In this document: piece by piece, positions 27,485 through 36,345 of the stretch
Layout of the letters: every line of letters begins with the position of its first letter
How positions within the stretch are numbered: the first letter of the stretch is position 1
Source: Paenibacillus doosanensis
GTDB taxonomy: Bacteria > Bacillota > Bacilli > Paenibacillales > NBRC-103111
NCBI RefSeq assembly: GCF_025060755.1
Contig: NZ_JANYUY010000025.1
Span: 1 to 64,000, forward strand
Reading direction: 5' to 3'
Length of the DNA: 64,000 nucleotides
Program-made: the position numbers and the translations under genes
The notes under the pieces: model-generated
The model's database searches: none
What the model saw: the letters and a program-made list of their open reading frames with translations, nothing else
What the model was told of the DNA's origin: nothing

Positions 27485-28363
27485 ATGAATGTGAAGTACG
27501 GGATCTCGGCCATCAACTGGGTCAACGAAGATATTATGGAGCTCGGCGATCATTACACGGCGGAGCAGGTGCTTGGAGACATGTCCCGGCTAGGCTTTGA
27601 AGGAACGGAGTTTTGCCGCAAGTTTCCGCGCGATACGAAGCAGCTCAAGGAGCTGCTGGACCGCCATCATATGGTGCTGACGTCGCAGTGGAAATCGGTC
27701 CACTTCAGCCAGCCGGAGCGCCGGGAAGAGGAGCTGCAATCGTTCCGCGAGCATGCGGATTTTCTGAAAGCGATGGGCTGCCGATACGTCGTCACCTGCG
27801 AAACGGGCAACGCCTTCGAGGATCTGAAGAACAACTCGGTCCGTATCGAGCCGCTGACCGACGAGCAGTGGAAGCATATGGCCGAAGGGCTGAACGAAGC
27901 GGGACGCTACTGCCGGGATAACGGGATGCAGCTCGTGTACCACTATCACGGAGAAACCGTGGTGGAGAGCGGGGAAGAAATTGCCCGGTTGATGGAATCG
28001 ACCGATCCGCAGCTGGTCCATATGCTGTACGATACGGGTCACGCTTACTTCGGCGGCAGCGATCCGCTGCACATCCTTCGCACGTATTACGACCGGATTC
28101 GCTATATTCATCTGAAGGATATTCGTCAGGATGTGCTGGATTGGAAGCGCCGGGAGGGCATTCGCTTCAGAGAAGCGGTGCGCCGAGGCATATTCACCGT
28201 ACCCGGCGACGGCTGCATCGATTTCAAACCGATCTTCAGCGAGCTGGCGGCCCGCGGCTATGAAGGCTGGATGATTATCGAGGCGGAGCAGGACCCGGCG
28301 ATCGCCGATCCGGTGGAATACGCTCAGAAGGCCAAGGATTACTTGCAAGCGATGCCTGTATAA
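27485..28363 (+). CDS. iolE: myo-Inosose-2 dehydratase
   Basis: A 292-residue TIM-barrel protein of the AP-endonuclease-2/xylose isomerase-like fold. It converts scyllo-inosose to trihydroxycyclohexane-1,2-dione with a divalent metal. Start at ATG 27485 behind GAGAGGAG gives NVKYGISAINWVNEDI, the usual IolE N-terminus. Metal-site residues occur in YHYHGETVVES, YDTGHAYFGG, IHLKDIR and IIEAEQDP. Length is normal. The codons before this ATG are not family-like. Confidence 0.93.
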   Translation: MNVKYGISAINWVNEDIMELGDHYTAEQVLGDMSRLGFEGTEFCRKFPRDTKQLKELLDRHHMVLTSQWKSVHFSQPERREEELQSFREHADFLKAMGCRYVVTCETGNAFEDLKNNSVRIEPLTDEQWKHMAEGLNEAGRYCRDNGMQLVYHYHGETVVESGEEIARLMESTDPQLVHMLYDTGHAYFGGSDPLHILRTYYDRIRYIHLKDIRQDVLDWKRREGIRFREAVRRGIFTVPGDGCIDFKPIFSELAARGYEGWMIIEAEQDPAIADPVEYAQKAKDYLQAMPV

Positions 28364-28427
28364 ACAAGGCGGAGCCTGCCGGGGAACGACAAGGGAAGAT
28401 AACGAGTTATTGCTTTATGCAGAAAGA

Positions 28428-28439
28428 TTAAGCGCTTAA
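28428..28439 (+). promoter_or_regulatory. Internal operator between iolE and iolG
   Basis: TTAAGCGCTTAA is a perfect 12-bp palindrome 29 bases before iolG. It shares the AAGCGCTT core with the two sites at the operon promoter. It could mark a second regulated promoter or a looping site. Confidence 0.65.
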
Positions 28440-28468
28440 CCCCATTCGAACGACAGTGAGGTCATACT

Positions 28469-29494
28469 ATGGAGAAGCTAATCATTGGCATTATCGGCGC
28501 CGGAAGAATCGGGCGGCTGCATGCGGAGCATCTGACGCGCAACGGCCGCGCCGACATTCGCATTATCTCGGACGTTTATGTGACGGACGAACTGCGCGGC
28601 TGGGCCGCCGGTCTCGGCATTGCGGCCGTTACGGACAATTATAAGGACATTATGCAGGACCCGGAAATTCAAGCCGTCTTTATTTGCTCATCGACCAATA
28701 CTCATGTTCCTTTTATTACCGAAGCGGCCAGAGCGGGCAAACATATTTTTTGCGAAAAGCCGATCAGTCTTGACTATCGTCAAACGGCGGCGGCGCTGGA
28801 AGAGGTGCGGCAGGCGGGCGTCGTCTTGCAGACGGGGTTCAACCGCAGATTCGATCATAATTTCAAACGGGTGCGCGAACTGGTGCAAGCCGGCCGCATC
28901 GGCGATCCGCATTTGATCAAAATTACGTCGCGCGATCCGGCGCCTCCAAGCAGCGACTACATCAAGGTGTCCGGCGGTTTGTTCATGGACATGGCGATCC
29001 ACGATTTCGATATGGCCCGCTATTTGTCGGGCAGCGAGGTGACCGAGGTTTACGCGCAGGGCGCAGTGCTCGTCGATCCGGTGATCGGGGAGCTGGGGGA
29101 TATCGACACGGCGGTCATCAGCCTGAAGTTTGCGAGCGGCGCGCTCGGCGTTATCGACAACAGCCGGAAGGCGGTATACGGCTACGATCAGCGGGTCGAG
29201 GTGTTCGGCTCGGAAGGGAGCATAGGCGTGCAGAACGATCATCCGACGACGGCGGAGATCAGCACGAAGGACGGCGTTGTCCGCGACAATCCGAAATATT
29301 TTTTCCTTGAGCGGTATCACGATTCGTATATCGACGAGACGCGCCAGTTTATCGACAGCGTCTTGAACGGACAGCCGGTGCCGGTAGACGGCAACGACGC
29401 TTTCCAGGCGGAAAAGATCGCCTATGCGGCCAAAGTATCGCTGACGGAAGGCAGACCCGTGAAGCTGAGCGAGATCGAGGTCAGTGTTGGTTAA
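28469..29494 (+). CDS. iolG: myo-Inositol 2-dehydrogenase (Gfo/Idh/MocA family)
   Basis: A 341-residue NAD-dependent dehydrogenase, the first step of inositol breakdown (myo-inositol to scyllo-inosose). The Rossmann part begins IIGIIGAGRIGRLHAEHL; the catalytic Lys is in FCEKPISL, and the conserved Asp and His are in DMAIHDFDMARYL. Placement within an iol operon supports the inositol assignment over a related polyol dehydrogenase. Confidence 0.92.
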   Translation: MEKLIIGIIGAGRIGRLHAEHLTRNGRADIRIISDVYVTDELRGWAAGLGIAAVTDNYKDIMQDPEIQAVFICSSTNTHVPFITEAARAGKHIFCEKPISLDYRQTAAALEEVRQAGVVLQTGFNRRFDHNFKRVRELVQAGRIGDPHLIKITSRDPAPPSSDYIKVSGGLFMDMAIHDFDMARYLSGSEVTEVYAQGAVLVDPVIGELGDIDTAVISLKFASGALGVIDNSRKAVYGYDQRVEVFGSEGSIGVQNDHPTTAEISTKDGVVRDNPKYFFLERYHDSYIDETRQFIDSVLNGQPVPVDGNDAFQAEKIAYAAKVSLTEGRPVKLSEIEVSVG

Positions 29495-29534
29495 TATCCA
29501 TTAGAGAATTAGAGAAACGGCGAGCCTTAAACGG

Positions 29535-29612
29535 CGGGTGAACAAGCGAGCGAAGCAAGCGAGAGCAATCCGGAGAAGCGAAGCGTTCGCCTTTGTTCTC
29601 GGATTTCACCCG
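29535..29612. repeat. Inverted-repeat intergenic element between iolG and iolB
   Basis: CGGGTGAA and TTCACCCG pair at the ends; ATCCGGAGAA and TTCTCGGAT pair further in; the centre is the 18-nt sequence GCGAAGCGTTCGCCTTTG shared exactly with 18291-18308. The 291-base iolG-iolB gap holds nothing else recognisable apart from a partial GCGTTCGCC near 29706. Confidence 0.6.
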
Positions 29613-29785
29613 TTACACGGGCTTACCTATTCAAGAAATCCGGGGACAAGAGCGATCGGAGGATGCTTTCGCATGCGAAGCGGGCGTTTTTCACCATGTT
29701 ATTAAGCGTTCGCCAAAAAAACGGATAGATGTGCGGGACGGAAGGATACGGACAATGGAGCACCGGAATGAAGGAGGAGACGGCA

Positions 29786-30601
29786 ATGGCAAAAAGCGAG
29801 TTGATCGTAAGCAGCGCGGCACCCGCATCGGACGGTAGCGTGCTGCGCATTACGCCTGAATCGGCGGGCTGGCGGTATGTAGGCTTTGAAGTGTTCCGGC
29901 TGGAGGCCGGACAGCGGCTGCAGCAGGAGACGGGGGACGAGGAAGTATGCCTCGTGCTCATCGGCGGCAAGGGGAACGTCTCGACGGAGCAAGAGCGCTG
30001 GGAGAGCATCGGCGAGCGGATGAGCGTATTCGAGCAAATTCCGCCTTATGCGGTCTATGTCCCGTCCGGCGACCGTTACGAGGTTGAAGCGTTGACGGCG
30101 CTGGAGCTGGCCGTGTGCAGAGCTCCCGGCAAAGGAACGTACGCAGCGAGACTGATCGCCCCGTCGCAGATTGAGGTCGAAATTCGCGGCAAAGGCAGCG
30201 CCGAGCGGCGCATTCATCAAATTCTCCCCGAGCAGGAGCCGGCGGACAGTCTGCTCGTCGTCGAGGTGCTGACGCCAAGCGGCCACTGGTCGAGCTATCC
30301 CCCGCATAAGCATGACGAGGAGCGGCTTCCGGAGGAGTCGTATTTGGAAGAAACGTATTATCATAAAGTACAGCCCGAGCACGGTTTTGCCATCCAGCGG
30401 GTATATACGGACGACCGTTCGCTGGACGAAACGCTGGCTGTAAGCAACGGGGATGCCGTGCTCGTTCCGAGGGGCTACCATCCGGTCTCGGCGCCTCCGG
30501 GCTATGACCTGTATTATTTGAACGTCATGGCCGGGCCGGTCAGAACGTGGAAATTCAAGAACGATACCGATCATGAATGGATTTTTGAAAGCTGGAAGTA
30601 A
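29786..30601 (+). CDS. iolB: 5-Deoxy-glucuronate isomerase
   Basis: A 271-residue bicupin of the KduI/IolB family, the usual size. It isomerises 5-deoxy-D-glucuronate to 2-deoxy-5-keto-D-gluconate. Metal-binding residues lie in YPPHKHDEERLPEESYLEE and the later SNGDAVLVPRGYHPVSAPPG. AAGGAGGAG seven bases before ATG 29786 fixes the start; the earlier in-frame ATG at 29729 lacks support. Confidence 0.94.
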   Translation: MAKSELIVSSAAPASDGSVLRITPESAGWRYVGFEVFRLEAGQRLQQETGDEEVCLVLIGGKGNVSTEQERWESIGERMSVFEQIPPYAVYVPSGDRYEVEALTALELAVCRAPGKGTYAARLIAPSQIEVEIRGKGSAERRIHQILPEQEPADSLLVVEVLTPSGHWSSYPPHKHDEERLPEESYLEETYYHKVQPEHGFAIQRVYTDDRSLDETLAVSNGDAVLVPRGYHPVSAPPGYDLYYLNVMAGPVRTWKFKNDTDHEWIFESWK

Positions 30602-30630
30602 CGATAAACGAGTGAACGAGGAGGCCGAAT

Positions 30631-31626
30631 ATGAGCTTGATTACGTTTGAAGAGAGCCGTCCGATGGATTTTATCGGCTTGGGCCGGTTGTGCATCGATT
30701 TGAACGCGAACGAAATTCACCGTCCGATGGAAGAGACGAGAACGTTTACCAAATATGTCGGCGGCTCGCCCGCCAATATTACGATTGCCGTAGCGAGACT
30801 GGGCAAAGCCTCCGGCTTTATCGGCCGCGTGTCCGACGATCAGCACGGGCGCTTCATTACGAAGTATTTGGAGGATCGCGGCATCGACACGTCGAACGTC
30901 ATTACCGACAAGTCGGGCACGGTGACCGGGCTTGCTTTTACCGAGATCAAATCGCCTACCGATTGCAGCATTCTGATGTACCGCGATAATGTGGCCGACT
31001 TGAAGCTGGAGCCCGCCGATATCCGCGAGGAATATATCAAGAACGCCAAAGCGATCATGATCTCCGGCACCGCGCTTGCGGCGAGCCCTTCCCGGGAAGC
31101 CGTGTTCAAAGCGGTGGAGCTGGCGAGAAAGCATCGGGTCGTCGTCTTCTTCGATATCGATTACCGCCCTTATTCGTGGTCATCCCGTGAAGAAACCGGC
31201 ATCTACTGCGCTCTCGTGGCGGAGAAGAGCGACGTCATTCTGGGCGGCAGAGAAGAGTTCGATCTGCTCGAAGCGCCTTACGGGCCGCTGCAAAAAGACG
31301 ATCAGGCGACGGCCGACCGCTGGTTTGCGCATCATGCCAAAATCGTGCTGGTCAAGCACGGCGGAGACGGCTCGGTCGCCTTCACGAAGGACGGGCAAAG
31401 CTTCACGGGCACGACCTTCCCGGCCAATGTCGTCAAGACGTTCGGCGCCGGCGATTCGTTCGCGGGAGCTTTCATCTACGGCTTGATGAACGGCTGGGAC
31501 ATTTCGCGCAGCCAGCAGTTCGGGGCGGCTTCCGCATCCATCGTCGTTTCCAGCCACAGCTGCTCGGACGCGATGCCGACGGCGGAAGAAATTCAAGCCG
31601 TAATCGACAAGCATACGAGCCGTTAA
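30631..31626 (+). CDS. iolC: 5-Dehydro-2-deoxygluconokinase
   Basis: A 331-residue PfkB-family sugar kinase. N-terminal signature GGSPANITIAVARLGKASGFIG and C-terminal ATP/anion-hole motif TFGAGDSFAGAFIYG with the catalytic Asp. It phosphorylates 2-deoxy-5-keto-D-gluconate to DKGP. GAGGAGGCC stands before the ATG. Fifth gene of the iol operon. Confidence 0.94.
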   Translation: MSLITFEESRPMDFIGLGRLCIDLNANEIHRPMEETRTFTKYVGGSPANITIAVARLGKASGFIGRVSDDQHGRFITKYLEDRGIDTSNVITDKSGTVTGLAFTEIKSPTDCSILMYRDNVADLKLEPADIREEYIKNAKAIMISGTALAASPSREAVFKAVELARKHRVVVFFDIDYRPYSWSSREETGIYCALVAEKSDVILGGREEFDLLEAPYGPLQKDDQATADRWFAHHAKIVLVKHGGDGSVAFTKDGQSFTGTTFPANVVKTFGAGDSFAGAFIYGLMNGWDISRSQQFGAASASIVVSSHSCSDAMPTAEEIQAVIDKHTSR

Positions 31627-31676
31627 GAGCCGTTATCATGCTTGGAAAAACCGCAACGAGAAGGGGAGATACGACC

Positions 31677-32507
31677 ATGCTGGTCACATTGAAACAGCTC
31701 GCCGATGAAGCCGCGGCAAAGGATTATGCGGTGCCGGCGTTCAATATATTCGGCTATGAGGATATCATTCCGGTCATTCGGGCGGCGGAGACCAAAGGAG
31801 CCCCCGTCATTCTGGCCGCCAACATTCCGGCGATTCAGCATATGCCGCTCGCTTATCTGGCGCCGCTGATGCTGCAGGCGGCCCGCAGCGCCTCCGTCCC
31901 GGTCTGCGTGCACCTCGATCACGGCAAAGATTTCGAGGTTTGCTCCTCGGCGATCGAGCACGGCTTCAGCTCCGTCATGTACGACGGCTCTCAGCTGCCG
32001 CTGGAGGAGAACATCCGCCGGACGAAGGAAATCGTCGATTATGCGCATGAGCGCGGCATCTCGGTCGAAGCGGAAATCGGCTCCGTCGGCTACAGCGATC
32101 CGTCGATTGCGATGAAGCATCAGCTGTCCGACCCGGACGAGGTCCGGCAGTTCGTACGCGAGACGGGGATTGACGCGGTGGCCGTATCGGTCGGAACCGT
32201 GCACCGGATGGAGACGCAGGAGGCGAGCATCGACTTCGAGCTGCTGGAGCGCATCCAGAGCTTGGTCGACACGCCGCTCGTCATCCACGGCTCCAGCGGG
32301 GTGCCGGACGATCAGCTGCGCAGACTCGCCTCGGCGCGCGTCGCCAAGATCAATATCGGCACGGCGCTGCGCATGGCCTTCGGTCAAACGCTGCGCGAGG
32401 AGATGGAGCAGAAGCCGAAGGCGTTCGACCGGATCGGCTTGTTCCAGCGGCCGATGGCGGCCGTTCAGGAAGCGGCGCTCGGCAAGTTTACCATTTTGGG
32501 CTTCTAA
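31677..32507 (+). CDS. iolJ: Class II aldolase, 6-phospho-5-dehydro-2-deoxy-D-gluconate aldolase
   Basis: A 276-residue zinc aldolase of the FbaA type. HLDHGKDFE carries the catalytic Asp and a zinc His; EAEIGSVGY and VHRM, VIHGSSGVPDDQLR and INIGTALR provide further metal and phosphate contacts. It splits DKGP into dihydroxyacetone phosphate and malonate semialdehyde. Placement in the iol operon makes IolJ more likely than a glycolytic FbaA. Start at ATG 31677 behind AAGGGGAGA. Confidence 0.9.
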   Translation: MLVTLKQLADEAAAKDYAVPAFNIFGYEDIIPVIRAAETKGAPVILAANIPAIQHMPLAYLAPLMLQAARSASVPVCVHLDHGKDFEVCSSAIEHGFSSVMYDGSQLPLEENIRRTKEIVDYAHERGISVEAEIGSVGYSDPSIAMKHQLSDPDEVRQFVRETGIDAVAVSVGTVHRMETQEASIDFELLERIQSLVDTPLVIHGSSGVPDDQLRRLASARVAKINIGTALRMAFGQTLREEMEQKPKAFDRIGLFQRPMAAVQEAALGKFTILGF

Positions 32508-32525
32508 ACAAAGGAGAGATTCGTG

Positions 32526-33995
32526 ATGACACAACCTACACATACAGCGGCGGTGCCCGCATTACACAATTTTATCGGCGGCCGGTGGGTGGAATCGGCA
32601 TCCTCTAGATACGAGACCGTGCCGAATCCGGCGACGGGCGAGACGCTGGCGACCGTGCCGCTGTCGACGCGGGAAGACGTCGACCGGGCGGTGGCGGCAG
32701 CCGCGGAAGCTTTCCAAGAATGGAAGCAGGTCGCCGTTCCGAGAAGAGCGCGCATTTTGTTCAAATACCAGCAGCTGCTGGTCGATAACTGGAAGGCGCT
32801 GGCCGAGCTGGTCACGAAGGAGAACGGCAAAAGCTACGGCGAAGCTTACGGCGAAGTGCAGCGCGGCATCGAATGCGTCGAATTCGCCGCAGGGGCTCCG
32901 ACGCTGATGATGGGCAGCACTCTGCCGGATATTGCTACAGGACTGGAGTCGAACATGCATCGCTATCCGGTCGGCGTCGTCGGCGGGATTACGCCGTTCA
33001 ACTTCCCGATGATGGTGCCCTGCTGGATGTTTCCGCTGGCCATTGCCTGCGGCAATACGTTCGTGCTGAAGCCGTCGGAGCGCACGCCGCTGCTCGCGAA
33101 CCGGCTGGCCGAGCTGCTGACCGAGGCGGGGCTGCCGGACGGCGTGTTCAATATCGTCCACGGCGCGCATGATGTCGTGAACGGCCTGCTGGAGCATCCG
33201 GGCGTGAGCGCGATTTCCTTCGTCGGCTCCCAGCCGGTAGCCGAGTACGTATACAAGACGGCGGCCGCTCACGGCAAACGGGTGCAAGCGCTGGCCGGCG
33301 CGAAGAACCATTCCATCGTCATGCCGGATGCAAACCTCGATCTCGCGGTCAAGGAGATCATCAACGCCTCCTTCGGCTCCGCCGGCGAGCGCTGCATGGC
33401 CACCTCCGTCGTCGTAGCGGTAGGCGGCGTAGCGGACGAGCTCGTGAGCCGTCTGACCGAGGCCGCCAAGGCGCTGACGATCGGCGACGGCTCGCAGGCC
33501 GGCGTCTTCCTGGGGCCGGTCATCCGCGACTCCCACAAAGCGCGCACGCTTCAGTATATCGAAGCGGGGGACGCCGAAGGGGCGCAGCTGCTTCTGGACG
33601 GACGCGAGGCGCCCGCGGCGGGCGGCAGCGGTTATTTCGTCGGCCCGACGATTTTCGACCATGTGAAGCAAGGCATGAAAATTTGGACGGATGAAATTTT
33701 TGCTCCTGTGCTGTCCATCGTCCGGGCGGAAACGCTGGATGAAGCGATCGACATCGCCAACGCTTCCGAGTTCGCCAACGGCGGCTGCCTTTATACGGAT
33801 AGCGCCAAGGCGATCCGGCATTACAGAGAGCATATCGACGCGGGGATGCTTGGGATCAACGTCGGCGTACCGGCCCCGATGGCTTTCTTCCCGTTCTCGG
33901 GCTACAAGAAATCGTTCTACGGCGATCTGCATGCGAACGGCAAGGACGGCGTCGAATTTTATACGCGCAAGAAAATGGTTGTGGCGCGATATTAA
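32526..33995 (+). CDS. iolA: Methylmalonate/malonate-semialdehyde dehydrogenase (CoA-acylating)
   Basis: A 489-residue aldehyde dehydrogenase of the MmsA group. The start [10 protein letters not shown], the NAD-site [15 protein letters not shown] and the catalytic Cys in [14 protein letters not shown] are characteristic. It makes acetyl-CoA from malonate semialdehyde at the end of the inositol pathway. ATG 32526 has GGAGAG eight bases upstream. Last gene of the operon; no inositol transporter or IolR gene is present within it. Confidence 0.94.
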   Translation: MTQPTHTAAVPALHNFIGGRWVESASSRYETVPNPATGETLATVPLSTREDVDRAVAAAAEAFQEWKQVAVPRRARILFKYQQLLVDNWKALAELVTKENGKSYGEAYGEVQRGIECVEFAAGAPTLMMGSTLPDIATGLESNMHRYPVGVVGGITPFNFPMMVPCWMFPLAIACGNTFVLKPSERTPLLANRLAELLTEAGLPDGVFNIVHGAHDVVNGLLEHPGVSAISFVGSQPVAEYVYKTAAAHGKRVQALAGAKNHSIVMPDANLDLAVKEIINASFGSAGERCMATSVVVAVGGVADELVSRLTEAAKALTIGDGSQAGVFLGPVIRDSHKARTLQYIEAGDAEGAQLLLDGREAPAAGGSGYFVGPTIFDHVKQGMKIWTDEIFAPVLSIVRAETLDEAIDIANASEFANGGCLYTDSAKAIRHYREHIDAGMLGINVGVPAPMAFFPFSGYKKSFYGDLHANGKDGVEFYTRKKMVVARY

Positions 33996-34095
33996 GGGTA
34001 GCGTCTGGCCGGAGAGCCGTTCTCGACGCCAAGCGAGAACAATTTGAAGAAGCATGGCATTCGTCTGTGCAGACGTAGTTCCATACATTGAGATT

Positions 34096-34125
34096 GAGCA
34101 GGCAGCTTACGCGCCTGCTCTTCGC
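34096..34125. terminator. Terminator between iolA and the convergent AraC gene
   Basis: GAGCAGGC and GCCTGCTC form a perfect stem around AGCTTACGC. The 3' side is only moderately T-rich (TTCGCTATTT). Confidence 0.6.
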
Positions 34126-34163
34126 TATTTCTGGCAGACCATCGGGCTGGCTCCCTCAGCCGG

Positions 34164-35030
34164 TCAGCCCCGCGACGCCCGCCGCCAGGCCGCGGGTGTC
34201 GACTCGGTATGCTTTTTGAAGATGCGGTGAAAATGGGGCAGCGATTCGAAGCCGCACAGCACCGCTATTTCGTGGGTAGGCAGCGCCGAGTGCCGCAGCA
34301 GTCTTTTGGCTTTCACGATGCGTTTGCTGTGAATATAATCGGTCAGGCGCAGACCGGTCATTTGCTTGAAGACGCGCGTGAAATGCTCGGGGCTGACCAG
34401 CGCTTCCTTGGCCAAAGACGACAGGCTGAGCGGCCGGTCCAAGTGCGCGTCGATGTACCCCAGCATCTCGTGCAGCCACGGGTATCGGGTCGGCGCGGGA
34501 GGGACGGATTCCTGGAAGCTCATCCGTTCGCTTCGGGCCAGCTCCAGCAGCATGCGATGCAGAATGAGCCGCAGCGCGAAGCGGTATCCTTGACCGCGGC
34601 GGTCCGATTCCTCCTTCACTTCCTCGATATGCCGGGCCCAGCGCTTGCGGTCGTGAAAGTCTAGGGAAGCTCTGTAGCTTTGACGATGCTGGATATGACG
34701 GAACAGTAAGGGGAGAGAGAACGACTCGCCGAGCGAAATATCGGGAAGCAGCCGCTCGCCGAAATAGACGATCGAGGAAGTGACCGGATGATGCTTGTCC
34801 GGCATCGCCCGGTGTATCGTATCGCCCGGAATGAGAAACACGTCACCTTCCGCCATCGGATAGAACGCCTGATCGATAAAAAAGAGGCCTTCGCCCCGGT
34901 GAACATAGACGATTTCATACCATTCGTGCATATGGTCGGACAGCTCGTTTTGCGGGCTTTTCGTATCTTTGTAAACGAAATGAAACGGAAAATCGCCGCT
35001 CTCGGGAAATTGCTTGATTATCGTATGCAT
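34164..35030 (-). CDS. AraC-family regulator with cupin sensor domain
   Basis: A 288-residue regulator. The N-terminal cupin contains HMHEWYEIVYVHRGEG and GDVFLIPGDTIH; the C-terminal double HTH includes LSSLAKEALVSPEHFTRVFKQ and THEIAVLCGFESLPHFHRIFKK. Start at the ATG behind AAAGGTGAT. It is divergent from the alcohol dehydrogenase gene, with 126 bases between, and is the natural candidate for its activator. That promoter has a TATAAT (35111-35116) but no good -35 box, as usual for AraC-activated genes. Confidence 0.9.
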   Translation of the reverse strand: MHTIIKQFPESGDFPFHFVYKDTKSPQNELSDHMHEWYEIVYVHRGEGLFFIDQAFYPMAEGDVFLIPGDTIHRAMPDKHHPVTSSIVYFGERLLPDISLGESFSLPLLFRHIQHRQSYRASLDFHDRKRWARHIEEVKEESDRRGQGYRFALRLILHRMLLELARSERMSFQESVPPAPTRYPWLHEMLGYIDAHLDRPLSLSSLAKEALVSPEHFTRVFKQMTGLRLTDYIHSKRIVKAKRLLRHSALPTHEIAVLCGFESLPHFHRIFKKHTESTPAAWRRASRG

Positions 35031-35156
35031 GTTTATCACCTTTACCATTGTATATCAAAATCGGTTAGGTTTGGGTCAAAATTCGAAATTACGTAATCGA
35101 TTTAAACGAATATAATGAGGAATGTAATCAGCACCGCGAAATGAAGGGAGACCGGG

Positions 35157-36173
35157 ATGATGAAAACGATCATATGCAGAGAAATTAACGAGTTTTACCA
35201 AACGGAAACGGAAGCGCCCGTTCCACAGCAGGGGGAAGCCTTAGTGCGCATCCGAAGAATCGGCATTTGCGGCACGGATTTGCATGCGTTTAAGGGGAAT
35301 CAGCCGTATTTTACGTATCCCCGCATTTTGGGACATGAGCTGTCCGGTACGGTGGAAGCGATCGCAGGAGAAGCGCGCGGGATTGCCGTCGGCGATCAGG
35401 TCGCCGTCATTCCGTATTTGGAATGCGGAAGCTGCATCGCCTGCCGCAGCGGCAAAACGAACTGCTGCACGCAAATGCGCGTTCTCGGCGTACATACCGA
35501 CGGCGGCATGCGGGAATTCATTGCCGTGCCGGCCGATCATTTGATCGTCACGAACGGGTTGACGCTGGATCAATCCGCCGTTCTGGAGCCGCTCAGCATC
35601 GGGGCTCATGCGGTCAGACGCGCCGATCCCCAGCCGGGAGAGAACGTGCTTGTCATCGGCGCAGGGCCGATCGGGCTGGGAGTTATGGCAATCGCAAAGC
35701 AGCGGGGCGCCCGCGTCATCGCGATGGATATGAACGACGCCCGGCTGGCCTTCTGCCGGGAATGGGCCGGCGCCGACGCGGTTGTGAACGTGCGGGATAA
35801 CCCGCAGGAGCAGCTGCGGGAGCTGACGGACGGCGAGTTTCCGTCGATCGTCTTCGACGCTACGGGCAACGCCAAGTCGATGGAGTCGGCATTCCAATAC
35901 GTCTCCCACGGAGGCAAGCTGGTCTATGTCGGGCTCGTCAGTGCGGACATTCGGTTTAACGATCCGGAGTTTCACAAGCGGGAAATGACGCTGATGGGAA
36001 GCCGCAACGCAACGCGCGAAGATTTCGAGGTTGTAATGAAAGCGCTGTCTGGCAGCGCGGTGGACATTAACGCGTACATTACGCATCGCGCCGGCTTCGA
36101 TACGATGATCGAGCGGTTCGAGGATTGGCTGAACCCGGCAAACGGCGTGATCAAGGCGGTCGTCGAGCTGTAA
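35157..36173 (+). CDS. Zinc-dependent alcohol/polyol dehydrogenase (MDR family)
   Basis: A 338-residue medium-chain dehydrogenase. Catalytic zinc ligands: Cys in GICGTDLHAF, His-Glu in GHELSG. Structural zinc: the Cys cluster in ECGSCIACRSGKTNC. The NAD-binding motif is VIGAGPIGLGVMAIAK. Resembles sorbitol, L-idonate or L-gulonate 5-dehydrogenases. Situated between an AraC regulator and pectin-related genes, so oxidation of a sugar acid or polyol is likely. AAGGGAG precedes two adjacent ATG codons (35157, 35160). Confidence 0.88.
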   Translation: MMKTIICREINEFYQTETEAPVPQQGEALVRIRRIGICGTDLHAFKGNQPYFTYPRILGHELSGTVEAIAGEARGIAVGDQVAVIPYLECGSCIACRSGKTNCCTQMRVLGVHTDGGMREFIAVPADHLIVTNGLTLDQSAVLEPLSIGAHAVRRADPQPGENVLVIGAGPIGLGVMAIAKQRGARVIAMDMNDARLAFCREWAGADAVVNVRDNPQEQLRELTDGEFPSIVFDATGNAKSMESAFQYVSHGGKLVYVGLVSADIRFNDPEFHKREMTLMGSRNATREDFEVVMKALSGSAVDINAYITHRAGFDTMIERFEDWLNPANGVIKAVVEL

Positions 36174-36189
36174 GAGAGCAAATCGTTAG

Positions 36190-36257
36190 TTTCTGCAATA
36201 TTTTATTGTTTATCGCAAAAAGTCCGTCATCCGGCGGCCTCCGCCCTATTTTATAAT
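36190..36257 (+). promoter_or_regulatory. Promoter of the GH105 gene with activator-like motif
   Basis: TATAAT at 36252-36257 has no acceptable -35 box. TTTCTGCAA at 36190-36198 also occurs upstream of the solute-binding gene at 42879-42887. It starts 62 bases before the -10 here and 52 bases there, a difference of ten bases, about one helical turn. A site for the locus response regulator is inferred. Confidence 0.5.
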
Positions 36258-36345
36258 AAAAGAAGTTCATCCGGATGCGCAGCCGACAGGCAGACGCTTC
36301 CGCAAGGGAAGCCGTCTTCTGCACGCTGCGCTTCCGGAGACGGCA

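Noticed and set aside
25466-27553. 695-codon open frame antisense to iolD and the start of iolE
   Set aside because: It mirrors the codon pattern of the GC-rich iol genes, has Arg/Gln/His-rich composition typical of antisense frames, and no SD or family similarity.
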